From NCBI GenBank assembly GCA_013398015.1, contig VZRR01011537.1, forward strand, positions 56,924 to 120,923: a stretch of DNA of 64,000 nucleotides. Reading direction: 5' to 3'. The stretch's first letter is position 1; every line of letters starts with the position of its first letter. The stretch is from Oreocharis arfaki (Eukaryota; Chordata; Aves; Passeriformes; Paramythiidae). The position numbers and the translations under genes are program-made. The notes under the pieces are model-generated. The model was not told the DNA's origin. It searched no databases and worked only from the letters and a program-made list of their open reading frames with translations. Below, one piece after another: positions 38,486 to 50,222 of the stretch.

Positions 38486-40507
38486 GTAATTAGCCAGCCC
38501 TTCTCTTAAATGACTGCTCGAAGCCAGGCTGCAGCAAATTGCATCAAATAGCCCTCCTAAACAAAGAATATGTTTGGGGAAGAGAAAAATTCCCCAGGTC
38601 CTCTTCATGCTCATTGACTTTTTTAGTTCATATTTGAGGATATAAGTTTTGGAGAAAATTCCCTTGTTGCTAGGAAATTGCTTCTAACTGTTCTCTATTT
38701 CTGCTAATGAACTCTACTTTTGAGAGACCAGCTGGAAAAACCATTTTCCTTTTGTTTCTTATTTATGATTTGCTTAACTTTTTGTCTTGTTGGATGATTA
38801 CATACCTAATTCAAATGCAGTGCCCCGTGACCAGTTGGCTAAAATATTGCAAAGCAAGTCAGTTTTGAAGAGCAAGTGTCAGGTACAAATTTGGAGACCA
38901 AAACACATCGGTACTACAATTTGTGAACATTTTCACAAAGGCAATTGGTTCAATATTCAAGAGCAAAGTGTTATTCAGTACTCAAGAGCAGAGTTTTACT
39001 CACACAAATTATAATGCACCAGAGAATGTCCTTGTAATAATTCTAATTTAATTCCGTTTTATTGCTTTATATTGATTCATTGCCCCATGTTGTAATTTAA
39101 ATAGTAGGAAATAGCACTGGATTTGTTATATTGGTGGAAAGAAGTCGATGAAATAAAACAGAAAGTAAAAATAAAACCAGTTATTAGTTTTCTTACTTGA
39201 TTTGTCTCGCAACTGTGATGATATATCTCTTACAGTTGGGATAATACTTCTCTTCTTTTCCGAGATGTACGTTAAATCAGAAATTTTTGTCTTGAACAAC
39301 TTCTTTCCAGCTCCATATTTAGGGGATTTAGAGAAATGGAAGACAGATTTGAACGATCAGTGATTTCTGAAAACTGGAATGTGATGAATAAGCAACTTTC
39401 CCAAATTTTCTGCAGCTATATTTTTCAAGACTTGTAGTTTCCCTGAACAATGCACAAATCTGTGGACGGCTATTGAGATTCCTCTTTCTCTAGTATGGAT
39501 CTTCAGTAATGAAGGTCTTCAGAAGAATGGGATGGCTTTCTGAGATGAGTGATATGACAGTAAGGTCTTTAAGCATGGGCAGGAATTTATTAATGATGAA
39601 AGAGAGATATCGATATCATCTCAGTTGTGATTAAGATATCGTCCCAGTTGTGATGGAAATTCGTAGTTCTTTAGTCAAAACTCAGCTATCTATACATTCA
39701 CTACACTATGGTCTACAAATCTCACACTCCATTTTCCAGTCAGACAGTTTCTTCCCTTTTGTCCGAGTGAGAGGGCTATGAAGATCTGGACCCCAACTTC
39801 ATGTTTTCACTATTTTCCTCCAATTTTCCTGCCATTCAGCATGGCAGCCATGAGCTGCACTGCATTACATGTTACTTAAGCAAGAAACAGAGTGGGGCAG
39901 AGATTCTCAAAATTGTTGAGGCCTAAGGGATAAAAATAATGCCAAAATGGCTGTTTTTCAGGCCTCAAGAAAACCTGGACAGCTATAGCAGCAAATCTTT
40001 CTCCATCCTGCAGAATCGCAGGACAGATAGTTAACTTCATCAGCATGGGTATGGGTCCTTTTTGCCTGCATGGTTAGAGGTATGGTTAGCTGAACCCTTG
40101 TGTACTTTGAGGGCTTTAAATGTAAAGCCCTACTGAATTTTGTCTTTAGGTTGGCTTCTCCCCCTTCTCAGTGCATATCTCCATAATTTGCTTGGACTGG
40201 GCTGGAGAATACTCAGACTGTGTAGTGGCAATGAAGCTTGGTTTTCTTTCCATACGCTTGTATGCAATCTGCAAAAATGTAAGCCTCACAATTACCCACA
40301 ACTGGACTGCTGGAACAGTGCACACTTTCATTTCCCTCTAAGAAGGTGAGCTGAGAAGTCAACCTTGCTGGACACACACCCAGGAACTGTGGCTTCTAAC
40401 AATTCCATGTTTCATATTTTTGATGTTTTCATATCTATTTAGTGTTTTCCATGTAACTGCTTGATCTGTGAACTCCATTCCCCTATCAAATTTTGCCTTC
40501 TTTTCAG
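38486..40507 (+). other. PTPRR intron
   Basis: A 2.0 kb intron ending in 'caaattttgccttcttttcag'. It contains a small imperfect tandem near 39.61-39.65 kb built from 'gatatc' followed by 'cagttgtgat', twice. No exon or transposon was recognised. Confidence 0.86.
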
Positions 40508-40621
40508 TGCCGGTATAGGAAGAACTGGATGTTTTATTGCCACTGCCATTGGTTGTCAGCAGTTAAAGGAAGAGGGAGTTGTAGATGCATTGAGTATTGT
40601 CTGCCAGCTACGAGTGGATCG
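40508..40621 (+). CDS. PTPRR: PTPRR exon: P-loop arginine and following helix
   Basis: The acceptor is 'ttgccttcttttcag' and the donor is 'gtgagt'. One base completes the Ser codon, 37 codons follow, and two bases begin an Arg codon. With the previous exon it forms HC-S-A-G-I-G-R-T-G; Arg258 binds the phosphate. GCFIATAIGCQQLKEEG and VVDALSIVCQLRVD are the helices behind the P-loop. All P-loop residues are present, so the enzyme is predicted active. Confidence 0.98.
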
Positions 40622-43600
40622 GTGAGTTCCAGAAGAACCATAAATCAGTCAATGATTCTGAAATCATTACGAAAATTATTAAGTAATGATTCAGTAATGA
40701 TTCTGAAAACTTCTTTACAGTTGAATGTTACTTTACATGAAATGGCTGCCATTGCTTTTGCTGACTTTTATGACCACATTAACTGAATATTCAAGGTAAC
40801 ATTTGTATTTAGGTCCTGAATAAGGAATCATGTTATTTTCTGGGTGAAACTTCCACTGAATGCAATTCCCCTGAAATGAAAACCCTGTGTCTGCTGGCCA
40901 CTTGTCACTTCTCTTTTCCCCTCCTAGAACTTTCTGCTATCTGTATCATTCTACTAGGACACAAGAGAGGTGAGGCAGTCTGGAGACAAGGGATTTTCTT
41001 TGAGCCTGGATTGACAGAGACGTCCAGGCTCACTCAGTGTATAGTTTCTTTGAGCATTGGAGAAAGACAGATTTGGTGCTGTCACTATTTCCTCAGCTGT
41101 GCTGGGGGTCCTTTTGAATTGAGTTGGCAAATTTACCCAGCCTAAGAAAATACCAGGGCATTTGTTCCAGACTTTTCTGAAGTCAGATCAATTCCCTGAT
41201 TGAATTCACAGCTTGGGAGCAGGAACAGTGTAAGCCAGCATTGTTGCAGAGTGCTTTGTTTTGTGAAACCGTGGCTGAAGAGGGATTTGTGTTTTAAAAG
41301 GAGGATATGGGTATTGTGCACAATGGAAACTGTTGGTTTGGTTGTACTTTTCTTTCTTCTGCTGCTTGGAGAAACAGGATTTTATATAAAGTAAATAAAC
41401 AGGATTGCACTAAGAATAGAGGAGTCTCCCATTCTGCTCTAGGTACCAGGTCATGGAATCTCCTTTGCAAGTATCTCAGCTGCTTTTGTCATGCATGTCT
41501 TCTTGAAATGAAAAAGAATCCATAAGGCTGCAAATACTGAAAAAGAGCTTAGGTCAAAGGGTTAGTACAGAAATTTTTGTGTTGTGAAGAGCTCTGAAAG
41601 GTACTGGAACCATGAACTGCAGAAGGACCAGAATCCATATAGTTGACCATGTTTATGGATCATTTCCTCTGCCTTCCTCTCCCATATGGCTTCATCATAC
41701 TGGACATTGTAATATGATCTTTACAGGGCAACATGAGCCACTTGGAGTGTAAAATTCTCCAAGGGGAGTTATCGACCTAAAAATCTCAGCAACAAAATAA
41801 GAAGGAATAGCTGAGGGGAAAATGCTTACTCTGTTTTAAATTATCAACTGCAAATTTCCAATTACTTTTCTGATTATATATTAGTCTTATTGAAAAAGGT
41901 TTGAAGTGTTCTGCCCCATTTTAGTATTTCTGTTATGAGAGAATCTTTTTCTTATCGCTTTTACAATCCATTATAGAGAAATGGAAGCAAACTCTGGTCT
42001 CAGCTGTGTCTTTTAATGTTGCTATTTCAGACATTAAAAAAAACCCCAAATTTTCAGCATTGTGACTGGCAACACAGTTTTATTGACTGGATCTGCCTAA
42101 TGAACTTTCTTTTACATATTAGTATCCTAGATAAACTTGGAAAGAGAATGGAAATCTGACCCAAACATAACATTTGTAACAGCAATTTCCATGACACAAA
42201 GCTTGTTATAAGAATTGTTAAATATTGTGATTTGCACATTTCTGTATTTTTTCAAGTTTCAGATTATATAAATAGACCCTAGAGATCTTGCTTAAGGTGC
42301 TTCATATTCTCAGGCATTGCATGAGACAAAGAGTATGTCTGTTTTAATTTTTAATGACGTTTTTCTGGATAAAACTCAGTAACCAAAACCTGGCTTTTCT
42401 TTCCTTTTTTTTTTTTTTCCAATTGGCCATATTACAGAATAAATCTCACTGACCTGGCAGTCAGTTTGTAGCCAGGATTACTAAGGCAAAGCTTAGCAGC
42501 CCCTAAGACGACAGTAGCCACTGGCAGCCTGACCAGATCATGGGTCCATAAAGTGGCCAAGTGTCACTGTTACGTGGACAAAGCTCAATGAGATTGGCCT
42601 TCCCTGATGTCCCAGTCCCGACATGGTGGTCACTGGCCGGTGGTGTGTGAGACAGGGTCATTACATGTGTCATGAAGCTGGCAAAATGAACTTAAAGCCC
42701 ACCAGACTTGGCTGCAAGAGCTGGCTGTGGCCATCGCGGTGCTGCACTGTAGCAGCAATGTTCAACAATGGAGAGCAGAGCAGAGTCAGCGCTGAGGCTG
42801 TCTTCCTCATTTATGCTGGCCAGCAGCTGAGCTCCAGTTTTGTATTTGTGCATCAGATTGCCCATAAAAAAAAAAAGAAGGGAGAGTTCAGCAGAACAGG
42901 AGGGTTTTATCTGACCACCTGGGATACAGAAACCTGGCTGGGAGGTACACTGAGTATTTTATCCCTGGTATCCTATCTCCACTAGGGTCCTGGCCACCCT
43001 AGCTCATGCTCAGAGCTGCATCTTCCAAACACAGGTTACTGGTGGAATGAACACACTCAGGGACATCCATTCTCACATGGACTTCTTATCACATGGGTCC
43101 ATGACCACATTTCTACCAAAGTGAAGCAAGCAATAGGAAAAAAGAAAAGACCTGACTTGAGGGACTCACAAGTGGTATTGTAGTGACTTACCAAAACATT
43201 CCTATTACCCGGCATATTCAATGAAAACCAAACAAGCATCCAGACAAATTGCAGATGGTGGCAAAAAGTTACGCTGGAAAATAGTTTAATTAATGGCCCA
43301 AGTAGCTGTCCCTGGAAACAGAGTTTTTAATAGTGCTCCAACAGGGATTGAGACAGGACAGCACTGTTCCTAGGTAGGGTATGTCCAGCTACCACTTCCT
43401 TCTTAGCTGTTCAGTGTAGGTTAAGGGGTGAATGGCTCTGACAGTAATCATCAGTGCTGAGCTAATATGAGAAAATGGACCATCCACTCAAAATATTGAC
43501 CCAGAATGGAAATACAGCCATGGTCGATGTGAATTTTTAAAAAGATAGACCCACAGGTCTGTTCAGCTTACTTTTTTTCCCAGTTCATTTTTATATTTTG

Positions 43601-46600
43601 CAACAGAAACAGGAAATTTTTGATGTGAGGCATCTTCAAGACTTACTGTGACATCGAGAAACTTTGCACATTCTTAACCTTAAAGGCACATTCTTGGAAT
43701 GACATCCGATAACTTTGCTCTTGGCTCCTCAGACAGGATGAAAAGCGTTTCCAGTGTGCGTCAATTCATTGTTTAAGTGTTTTGACTAATGGCCTCAGGT
43801 TAAAAAAAAATAATCCCAAACCCTGCATCACATTCATTCTGGAGCAGAATGCATCCAGCTGCACTAGCAGCAAGCCAGAGGGCAGGGTGAAGAACCCTTT
43901 ATGCACCCACTGCTACCCAAACAAAGATGGTCACAGTCCCTGAGCCTCAGCATACCAGGGTGTGTTTCTTCCTAGCACCAGCCCAAAGAGTCCCAAAGAA
44001 GCAGAGAGCTCCACAGCTCACAGAGTGGCTGGCAAATAGACGAAGGCTGCACACCCAGAGGTGCTGTAGCTGTGGCTAAATCCCTTCTGGGCATTAGGGA
44101 CATGGGAGAGGAAACCTACTTCCTTGAGCAAATTTCCTCCTGAAACACTCTTCCACGCAGACATTTCCACAGACCAATGTCTTGGGATCACAGGTAATAC
44201 CCTGCTATTAAACGTGAGCCTTGCATAAGAACAAAGGTAAGAAGGACTTGGGATATTGGTAGATGAAAAATTGGACATGAGCTGGCAGTGTGCACTTGCA
44301 GCCCAGAAAGCAAATTGTATCTTGGGCTACATTTAAAGCAGCATGGCCAGCAGGTCCAGGGAGGTGATTCTGCCTCTACTCTGCTCTTATGAAACCCCAC
44401 CTGGAGTGCTGCACCCAGCTCTGGGGTCCCCAGGACAAAAAAGGCATGGACTTGTCACAGTGGATCCAGAGAAAGGCATGAAGAAAATGCTCAAAGGGAC
44501 AGAACACCTCTCCTGTGAAAAACATCTGAGAGAGATGGGGCTGTTCAGCCCAGAGAAGGATTCAGGGACATGTTTTTGCAGCCTTACAATATAAAAGGGG
44601 GCTTACAAGAAAGACAGGGAAAGCCTTTTTACCAGGGTCTGTACTGATAGGACAGGAGATAATGATTTTAAACTTTGAGAGAGTAAATTCAGATTAGGCA
44701 TTAGGAAGAAATTCTTTACTTCCCCATCCCTAGAAGTGTTTAAAGCCAGGTTGGATGGGGCTCTGAGCAACCTGGTCTTAGGGGAAGGTGTCCCTGCCCC
44801 TGGCTGGGGGTTTGGAACTAGGGTGGTCTTTTAGGTCCCTACCAACCCAAACTGTTCTGTGGTACTGTGGTTCAATAAATCCCATATATAATGGCACTGA
44901 CAAGGCTAAGTTGTCTGAACCTCTGAATAAGACCCATATGCCCTTAATCTTACAGAAATATGCACTGTTTGCCCATACAAGGTTCAGAAGCATCACAACC
45001 TCTTAATTGTGCTTGCTAACACAGGGCAGAGGCAGTAGTGCTGGGCTCAGTCCCCGCCAGTCTTACACACGCTTTCTTGAGGATTTTGTATGTTGCTTCA
45101 GCACTGAAGAGAAAGGAGCGAGGATCACCACCACAAACAGCCTAGTGCAGCCAAAATTGTTTTAACCTGCCCTTCCTACCAAGTCCTCCCTGGATACATT
45201 CCCTTCCACCCCTTCCACACAGCGGATCTAACCTGGGAAGTGCACTCCCTCAGAGAACATCTTGGGGGAACATTGATGAGGAAGACAGGGAGGGAAGTTG
45301 GTTGGGAAGGGGTTGCGTGGGCAGAGCAGGACGCAGCAGTGAGGAGGAAGGAAGGAGACAAGGCAGCAGAGAGGGCCAGAGCAAAGCCCTCCCATCACCT
45401 TTGGTATCTCACTGCATCTCTGGGCAGGGGACAAGCACAGAGGAAAGCAGCTGAAGGCAAAAGGCAGCCAAGAGTTATGAATTTGTGGATGTCTTTGTTG
45501 GCAACACTACAAGTGTTGCATTTTGGGCTGGATGGGACCTGTGATTTTGTTCCTAGGAATAGCATATCATAATAGCCATGCAGCTCACTAAAAGGTGTTC
45601 TACATTTGCCTGCGCTCATTGGAGTAACACAGACAGCTCGTCACTTGCTTAAAGAAGTAGGTATTATTTTAATTATGGTTTTCCTGCCATAGCCATTCAG
45701 CCACCCAGTAGCACTGAAGAAAATAAAAGGACCTTGTTGTAGATAACTTTCTCTAATACTAAAGGGCAACACTTGTTGAGGCAGTTTTACCATTTTTCAA
45801 ATATCTTGGTATAGCAGCGCCGTGTTTGTTGTTAGGGATCTCATGATATTGTCAGACCTGCTCCTGTAAGACATCTGGCTCCAACAGTGCTTTGGATCCA
45901 AATACCTCACAAATTTGAATGTTTCAATGAAGATCTAACTGAAGCCAAATGTGATACGTATCTTAATGTCTTCCTCCTCACTAAGAGCATTTAGTCTTTC
46001 ATCATCCCAAAGGTAGGTAGCTACTCCAGGGCACACTGAGGATGAACCAGAGGCTTTTTTTCTAGAAGCAGAGTAGATAGCTTTGCACACTGTGGCAGAT
46101 GAGATAATAGAAGTGGAGTTAAGTAAACCTGAGGCCTTGCTCCATGAGAAGGGAGACTTCAGATACCTCAGCATTGACAGAAAGAGGCTCAGTTTCATTT
46201 CAGAGATAAAATGGTACCACTCCTACCACACCTACCTCCTGTATGACATTCCCTTCCTACCACACTGCAACTGGCACTGGAGATGAGGGACTTGATCCTC
46301 ATACTTAGACCTGAAAAACTGATTGTTGTCAGGTGAATGTATAAAATGTAGGCATTTAATCCAAGCTGGCTGCAACTAGTTCTTTTTACAATTAGGTTAA
46401 ACTCTTTTGCATTGTTGGTGGTGAAATGATTCACTGCTGTAAAATTTTGTAGGTGGTGGCTGTATGGACAGGATGCATTGTAGGCATTAGAAAGAGGACA
46501 GGAAGAGCTGTTTTCTGCACAGGCCATCTGTGGGTCCCAGAAGGTTACATTTTTAGTAAAGGACAAAAATGAAAGGCCAGATTCTGTCTACTTCCTTGCT

Positions 46601-46947
46601 CCATCAGTGGTAATGCTGCATCCATGTATCTGGCCTTCCTTGCCCAAGTGATTTGAATATACTGAATTTGAAATGTAGATTTTAACACTGTAGATACCAG
46701 ATGTTTTCTTCTCTAATTCTTGCCCTGATGGAACTGGGAATTCTTCATATTGGGCATGTGCTGGAATGGCTTAAGTCGTGAAGAAAGTAATTCTGCTCCA
46801 ACAAAAATCCCCCACTTACTCAAGCAAACTCTAAGTCAAAAATTGAGAAAAAGTCTTGTGTTATCTGGTGTTCATGGGGCTGGCAGGAGCTGGAGGGTGT
46901 TGCAGTCTTAAGAAATAAGATTTCAGTCCAGTGTGTTTCCTTTCCAG
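40622..46947 (+). other. Last PTPRR intron
   Basis: A 6.3 kb intron from 'gtgagt' to 'gtttcctttccag'. It contains a CR1 copy at 44.2-44.9 kb, a run of T at about 42.41 kb, and a repeat-like stretch at 42.44-43.0 kb that I could not name. A patch at 45.94-46.29 kb is open on both strands with protein-like peptides but has no recognised family. No PTPRR exon is expected here, because the flanking exons join directly. Confidence 0.84.
44235..44872 (+). mobile_element. CR1 LINE, 5'-truncated, about 640 bp
   Basis: The landmarks appear in CR1 order on the + strand: 'gacatgagctggcagtgtgc', 'gcagcccagaaagc', 'gaggtgattctgcctctact', 'accccacctggagtgctgca', 'ctctggggtcccca', 'cattaggaagaaattcttta', 'caggttggatggggctctga', 'gcaacctggtctta', and a 'accaacccaaactgttctg' tail. 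The usual terminal octamer is degraded. Frameshifts abolish coding. It lies in the last PTPRR intron in gene orientation. Confidence 0.93.
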
Positions 46948-47041
46948 GGGTGGAATGGTTCAGACCAGCGAGCAGTATGAATTTGTGCACCATGCACTGA
47001 GTCTGTATGAAAGCAGACTTTGTGCAGAAGCTGTCCAGTGA
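46948..47041 (+). CDS. PTPRR: PTPRR last coding exon: Q-loop and C-terminus
   Basis: The acceptor is 'gtttcctttccag'. One base completes the split Arg codon, then 30 codons and TGA follow. GGMVQTSEQYEFVHHAL is the last conserved PTP block; Gln296 is the Q-loop residue that positions water to hydrolyse the phosphocysteine. The tail SLYESRLCAEAVQ ends the protein shortly after the domain, as in mammalian PTPRR, which as I recall also ends AETVQ. This C-terminus is a good discriminator from PTPN5 and PTPN7. Confidence 0.97.
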
Positions 47042-47570
47042 AGCCGAGGAGGGGAAAACCAAATGTTGGTCTCTTGAGGTAATTTGTTTCATTACCTACC
47101 AGCAGCTTCTTCAAGGAGTTAACTGCAGTGGGAAGGACGGCTTTGAGGCCAACTTCTGAAAGGATTGTGGGCGGTTTGGCAAAAGTACAGAGATTGCTGG
47201 ACCCTTACTATATATGAATGTATTGTGAGCTTCCCAAAAATGATTTATAAAGAAGGTACTGTACTGAAACTACACATGGATTTTGTGTATGTATCTAAAG
47301 GTGGGTTTAATTCTGTAATGCTGATATCTGCCATATGGAATGTATGTATGTGCTACTGCTGCAGTCAGATAGATATTGGGACTTCTACAGAAGAAATGTT
47401 TAACAAGTGTATAAAAGCTTTGACGTTTGCAAACTGTCTTGTGAATGGACTGTCAACTGTACTGTAAAGTGCTATTACTGATTATGTGGTGAGCTTGTTT
47501 CTTGGCCACATAATATTCTTGCTGCTAAAATTGCAAGTGTTCAACTATGGATTTTAAAAAAAAAAGAGAT

Positions 47571-47576
47571 AATAAA
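47571..47576 (+). terminator. PTPRR: Poly(A) signal AATAAA, proximal
   Basis: A canonical hexamer 530 bases after the PTPRR stop, in the context 'gagataataaaag'. The T- and G-containing stretch 'gatcttgtttttg' just downstream could act as the downstream element. It is the first strong candidate site for PTPRR. Confidence 0.6.
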
Positions 47577-48143
47577 AGAATTAAAGATCTTGTTTTTGAA
47601 AATATTCAAAAGCAGTTAATATTTTATATGGAAATATATGTTCTTCATACTATTAACTATTAAATGTGTATTTACTGTCGGTCTTACAGAGCAGTTGCAG
47701 AGCACAATATCTGTTATTCAGTGTGTATGTATTTACCCTATACTGTTGATTGTCTTAGAACATGCTTCTGCTACAGACCTGAATCCAGTGTATTTGTAAA
47801 TTGTGTAAGTCATTCTACTTTTAAAAGAAACTTTGTAGCATATATTAAATGGTAAGGATTTTAAATATTTGTCTGTCTTTTATTAATACAGAAATTTTTG
47901 CATATGTTGTTTATTTGCTCTATCTCTTTCAGTAAGAGATAGATGCCTTTAGTGATACGGACTCTTCCATGACAGGTTATACAAGAAAGAAGATGCTGCT
48001 ATGACTGTTTCCTTTATTGTTCAGTAAAAGTTTGTTTTTAAGAGATATGCAAAGTTGGCATTATGACTTACAGCACTGGGAGGTCTGTTTACAGGGTATA
48101 ATGAGTTTTTAATGCAGTGATGTTGACTTTGCTTCATACTGCT

Positions 48144-48149
48144 AATAAA
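48144..48149 (+). terminator. PTPRR: Poly(A) signal AATAAA, distal
   Basis: A canonical hexamer 1.1 kb after the PTPRR stop, in the context 'ctgctaataaatta'. The stretch 'ctctgttcttgc' lies downstream. It is the last candidate before the next gene's promoter, about 600 bases away. Confidence 0.5.
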
Positions 48150-48170
48150 TTACCCTTAATATAAAATAGT

Positions 48171-48770
48171 AACTGAAGTCTCTGTTCTTGCATAGAGTAG
48201 TTAATGCACACACACTCTTGTACCCCCATAAACAGCACAATTTGGTTAGCCTCCACCCTGGCTTCAAACCACTTGGGAACCAATCCAGACGACACAGGCA
48301 ATCCCCCACTGACATGGAGCAAGGTGCACCACCTGATGGGAAGGCAAACCCAGCATCACTTGATTCCTCGGGGAGTTTCTGTAAGACCTGGTACAGATGC
48401 CAGAGCTTTGCCTCCTCCTCTTCCTGTTCCTCCCCGCCCTCCACTTGGCTTTTAGAACTTGTGGAGTAAGAAATACCAATATTGAGATTTTGCTTGATTA
48501 TGTCTAGTTTAAAAAAATACGTGTTTGTTCCCTGGATAATACAGAAAATACTTAGTCAGCACCATCCAGATGACCTGTAGATTTGTAATAGTTCACAGGC
48601 AACAAATTACACAAAAGTATGATCCCCTTTCTTTTAGTCTAAAGAGATTCAATATAATCTCTTTTAATTTCCCAGGTGTTTGGAAACTTCTCTTTTGCTT
48701 GTATTTTTCCAAAATAAACCAACAAGTAAACCAAAGAATCATATAAAGGGACAAAGTGCTGTAAAACCCC
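48171..48770. other. PTPRR-PTPRB intergenic spacer
   Basis: About 600 bases separate the last PTPRR poly(A) candidate from the inferred PTPRB transcription start. The first 300 bases are GC-richer and low in stops in several frames, with a C- and T-rich stretch at 48.41-48.45 kb. The rest is AT-rich. I see no gene here; the open frames are short and unrelated to any family I know. Confidence 0.6.
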
Positions 48771-48906
48771 CCAAAACAATTGAATAGAAGGAAGTGCTCG
48801 TCACTGACTTTTTCCCCCTGTGAAGGCACATTTCCTTCCTCGCCTTCGCTTCACTTATCTGAGGTGGGTTTTTTTAAGAGAAGCATGGGGAGTTGCTAGA
48901 GGGAAA
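48742..48906 (+). promoter_or_regulatory. PTPRB: Candidate PTPRB promoter and 5' UTR
   Basis: A TATA-like 'tataaag' lies at 48742-48748, about 160 bases before the start codon, which would put initiation near 48.77 kb. Downstream are an ETS-type 'aggaagtg' at 48789-48796, a reverse-strand ETS-type 'tttccttcct' at about 48831-48840, and a reverse GATA site 'cttatct' at 48854-48860. ETS plus GATA sites are usual in endothelial promoters, which fits PTPRB as an endothelial phosphatase. These are single motif matches; activity is inferred. The region also contains a four-codon upstream ORF, listed separately. Confidence 0.45.
48885..48899 (+). promoter_or_regulatory. PTPRB: Upstream ORF of four codons before PTPRB
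   Basis: An ATG in strong context (A at -3, G at +4) opens a frame of Met-Gly-Ser-Cys and stops at TAG. The stop ends seven bases before the PTPRB ATG at 48907. If transcription starts near 48.77 kb, scanning ribosomes meet this ATG first. So short a spacer would leave little room for reinitiation, so the element could dampen translation of the long isoform. Confidence 0.4.
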
Positions 48907-48961
48907 ATGGATTCTTTATTTCACGTCCTGGTTTCTACCTGTCTTGCCTTGACATTTTCAG
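48907..48961 (+). CDS. PTPRB: PTPRB exon 1: signal peptide
   Basis: The start codon lies in the context 'gaaaATGG' (A at -3, G at +4). It has 18 codons plus one base before the donor 'gtaagt'. The peptide MDSLFHVLVSTCLALTFS is a short hydrophobic signal sequence, with cleavage likely around the exon junction, so the mature protein would begin close to the beta-trefoil. The upstream frame has no better start. The exon ends in phase 1, matching the next exon. Confidence 0.88.
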
Positions 48962-50222
48962 GTAAGTGTCTCTCCCCACTTCCCCTCTGCCATATTGCCC
49001 TTTCTGCCACTGAGCAGAGCCCTCCGGCACAGCCGGTGACTTGCAAAAACCGAGTCACCTCTTCTCTGGGCTTCGTACCACAGGAATGAGGGGCAGGGCC
49101 AACATAGCCCGTTCTGTTTAGATTCCTTTCCAAAGGAAAATAAACTGCCTTCTTCTATGCTGAAGATACATCTTCTTTTTTTAAGAAGATCTCCTGATAG
49201 ACAATACAGGAGCTGAATTTTTGGGACAAATGCTTCAAAGGGGACATTCCTATCTTTTATTGATACTTTGTGAAACTTTAAGAGGGAGGAGCTTTCTGTA
49301 ATGCTTAGTTAGAAAATACCCAGGTCTGTAAAAACAGGGCAATGACAACATCAGCTGAAGGAAATAAATACACATTTGGTTTAGCATTTTGTAACTAATG
49401 GGGCTGGAAATGTTTAAGTAACTGAGATTAAAAACAAAGAACAACATTAACATGATTTGGCAGGGAGGCTGCATTTGAAATAACCAGTTCCGTGTTCTGT
49501 AACAAGTATGCATTTTACATTGGTAACTTTGTGGTGTTTTGATGAATGCATTGTAGTTTTCTTCATTTGAGTAGCTGGTGTTGATCTTTAAGTGTGGTGA
49601 CACAGAGAGCTAATCTTATGTGAATTGGAATGGTCACCAAGCTAACAGAGATGTTGGAATAAATCCAGTAAAACAGATGTACTTCCTATCAGTAAAAAAC
49701 CTCCATTCCTGTAACACAGGCAGTGAGAGAAACATGGATTTGTGAATATCCTTCTATATGTTTCCCTCAGAAACATTATGAATATTACTCAAACAACTTG
49801 CAGGCAGTAAATTATATTTTTTAAAGTCTGTGTTGTAAAACCGAAGCAGAGACTGAGAACTCATGTAGATCTTTGTATGCTTTCAAGTAGGGGAGGTGAG
49901 GAACTAGTTTTTGGATTTCTTTTATATCCAGTTTAATTTTTTTTTATTTTTATATATGATGAAGGCCATCATAACCTTGCCACAACAGTTTGGGATTTTT
50001 CATTTTCATTATTTACATTACCAGCACATGCATCATGTGAGTGTTGTGTTTGGAGGGGTTTTTTAAAATAGGTTCAACTTACGAGAAGTTTCATGAAAAG
50101 TTCAACACACAGAAAGTGGGAAGAGAGATTTATTTGCTGATGTATTTTAAATCATTGAGAATTTTCTTTTTGCCAAGTAAATGTGTAATCTGTTGTATTT
50201 TTCTGGAATTTTCCTTCCCCAG
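48962..50222 (+). other. PTPRB intron 1
   Basis: A 1.26 kb intron from 'gtaagt' to the acceptor 'ttttccttcccccag'. No exon or named repeat was recognised. Being the first intron of an endothelial gene, it could hold enhancer sites, but I see no cluster that supports this. Confidence 0.86.

Larger units (their letters stand above)
17173..48170 (+). other. PTPRR: PTPRR gene, 3' part (span)
   Basis: This is the span of the recognisable part of PTPRR, from its first exon in the window to shortly after the last candidate poly(A) signal. The eight exons total 967 coding bases and join in frame into 321 residues ending at a stop codon. The first base completes a codon started in an exon I cannot see. 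PTPRR is a non-classical receptor PTP that inactivates MAP kinases by dephosphorylating the activation-loop tyrosine. It differs from its relatives PTPN5 and PTPN7 in the sequence around the kinase interaction motif and in its C-terminus. The gene start, signal peptide and membrane segment are not in the sequence I could interpret. The 3' limit is inferred. Confidence 0.93.
47042..48170 (+). other. PTPRR: PTPRR 3' UTR (end inferred)
   Basis: AT-rich non-coding sequence after the PTPRR stop. Candidate poly(A) signals are AATAAA at 47571-47576, ATTAAA at 47844-47849 and AATAAA at 48144-48149. No further exon of PTPRR is expected. The 3' end near 48.17 kb assumes cleavage 10-30 bases after the last signal. 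The first signal follows a poly(A)-like run and would give a UTR of about 550 bases. Which site is used cannot be read from the sequence. Confidence 0.65.

Noticed and set aside
38084..38509. A 141-codon + strand frame overlapping a PTPRR exon.
   Set aside because: It reads the WPD-loop exon in the wrong phase and runs through the intron acceptor; the real frame is fixed by the conserved phosphatase residues.
42440..43000. A possible retroelement fragment in the last PTPRR intron.
   Set aside because: Composition differs from its flanks, but I found no terminal repeats, tail or known motif; noted only in the intron entry.
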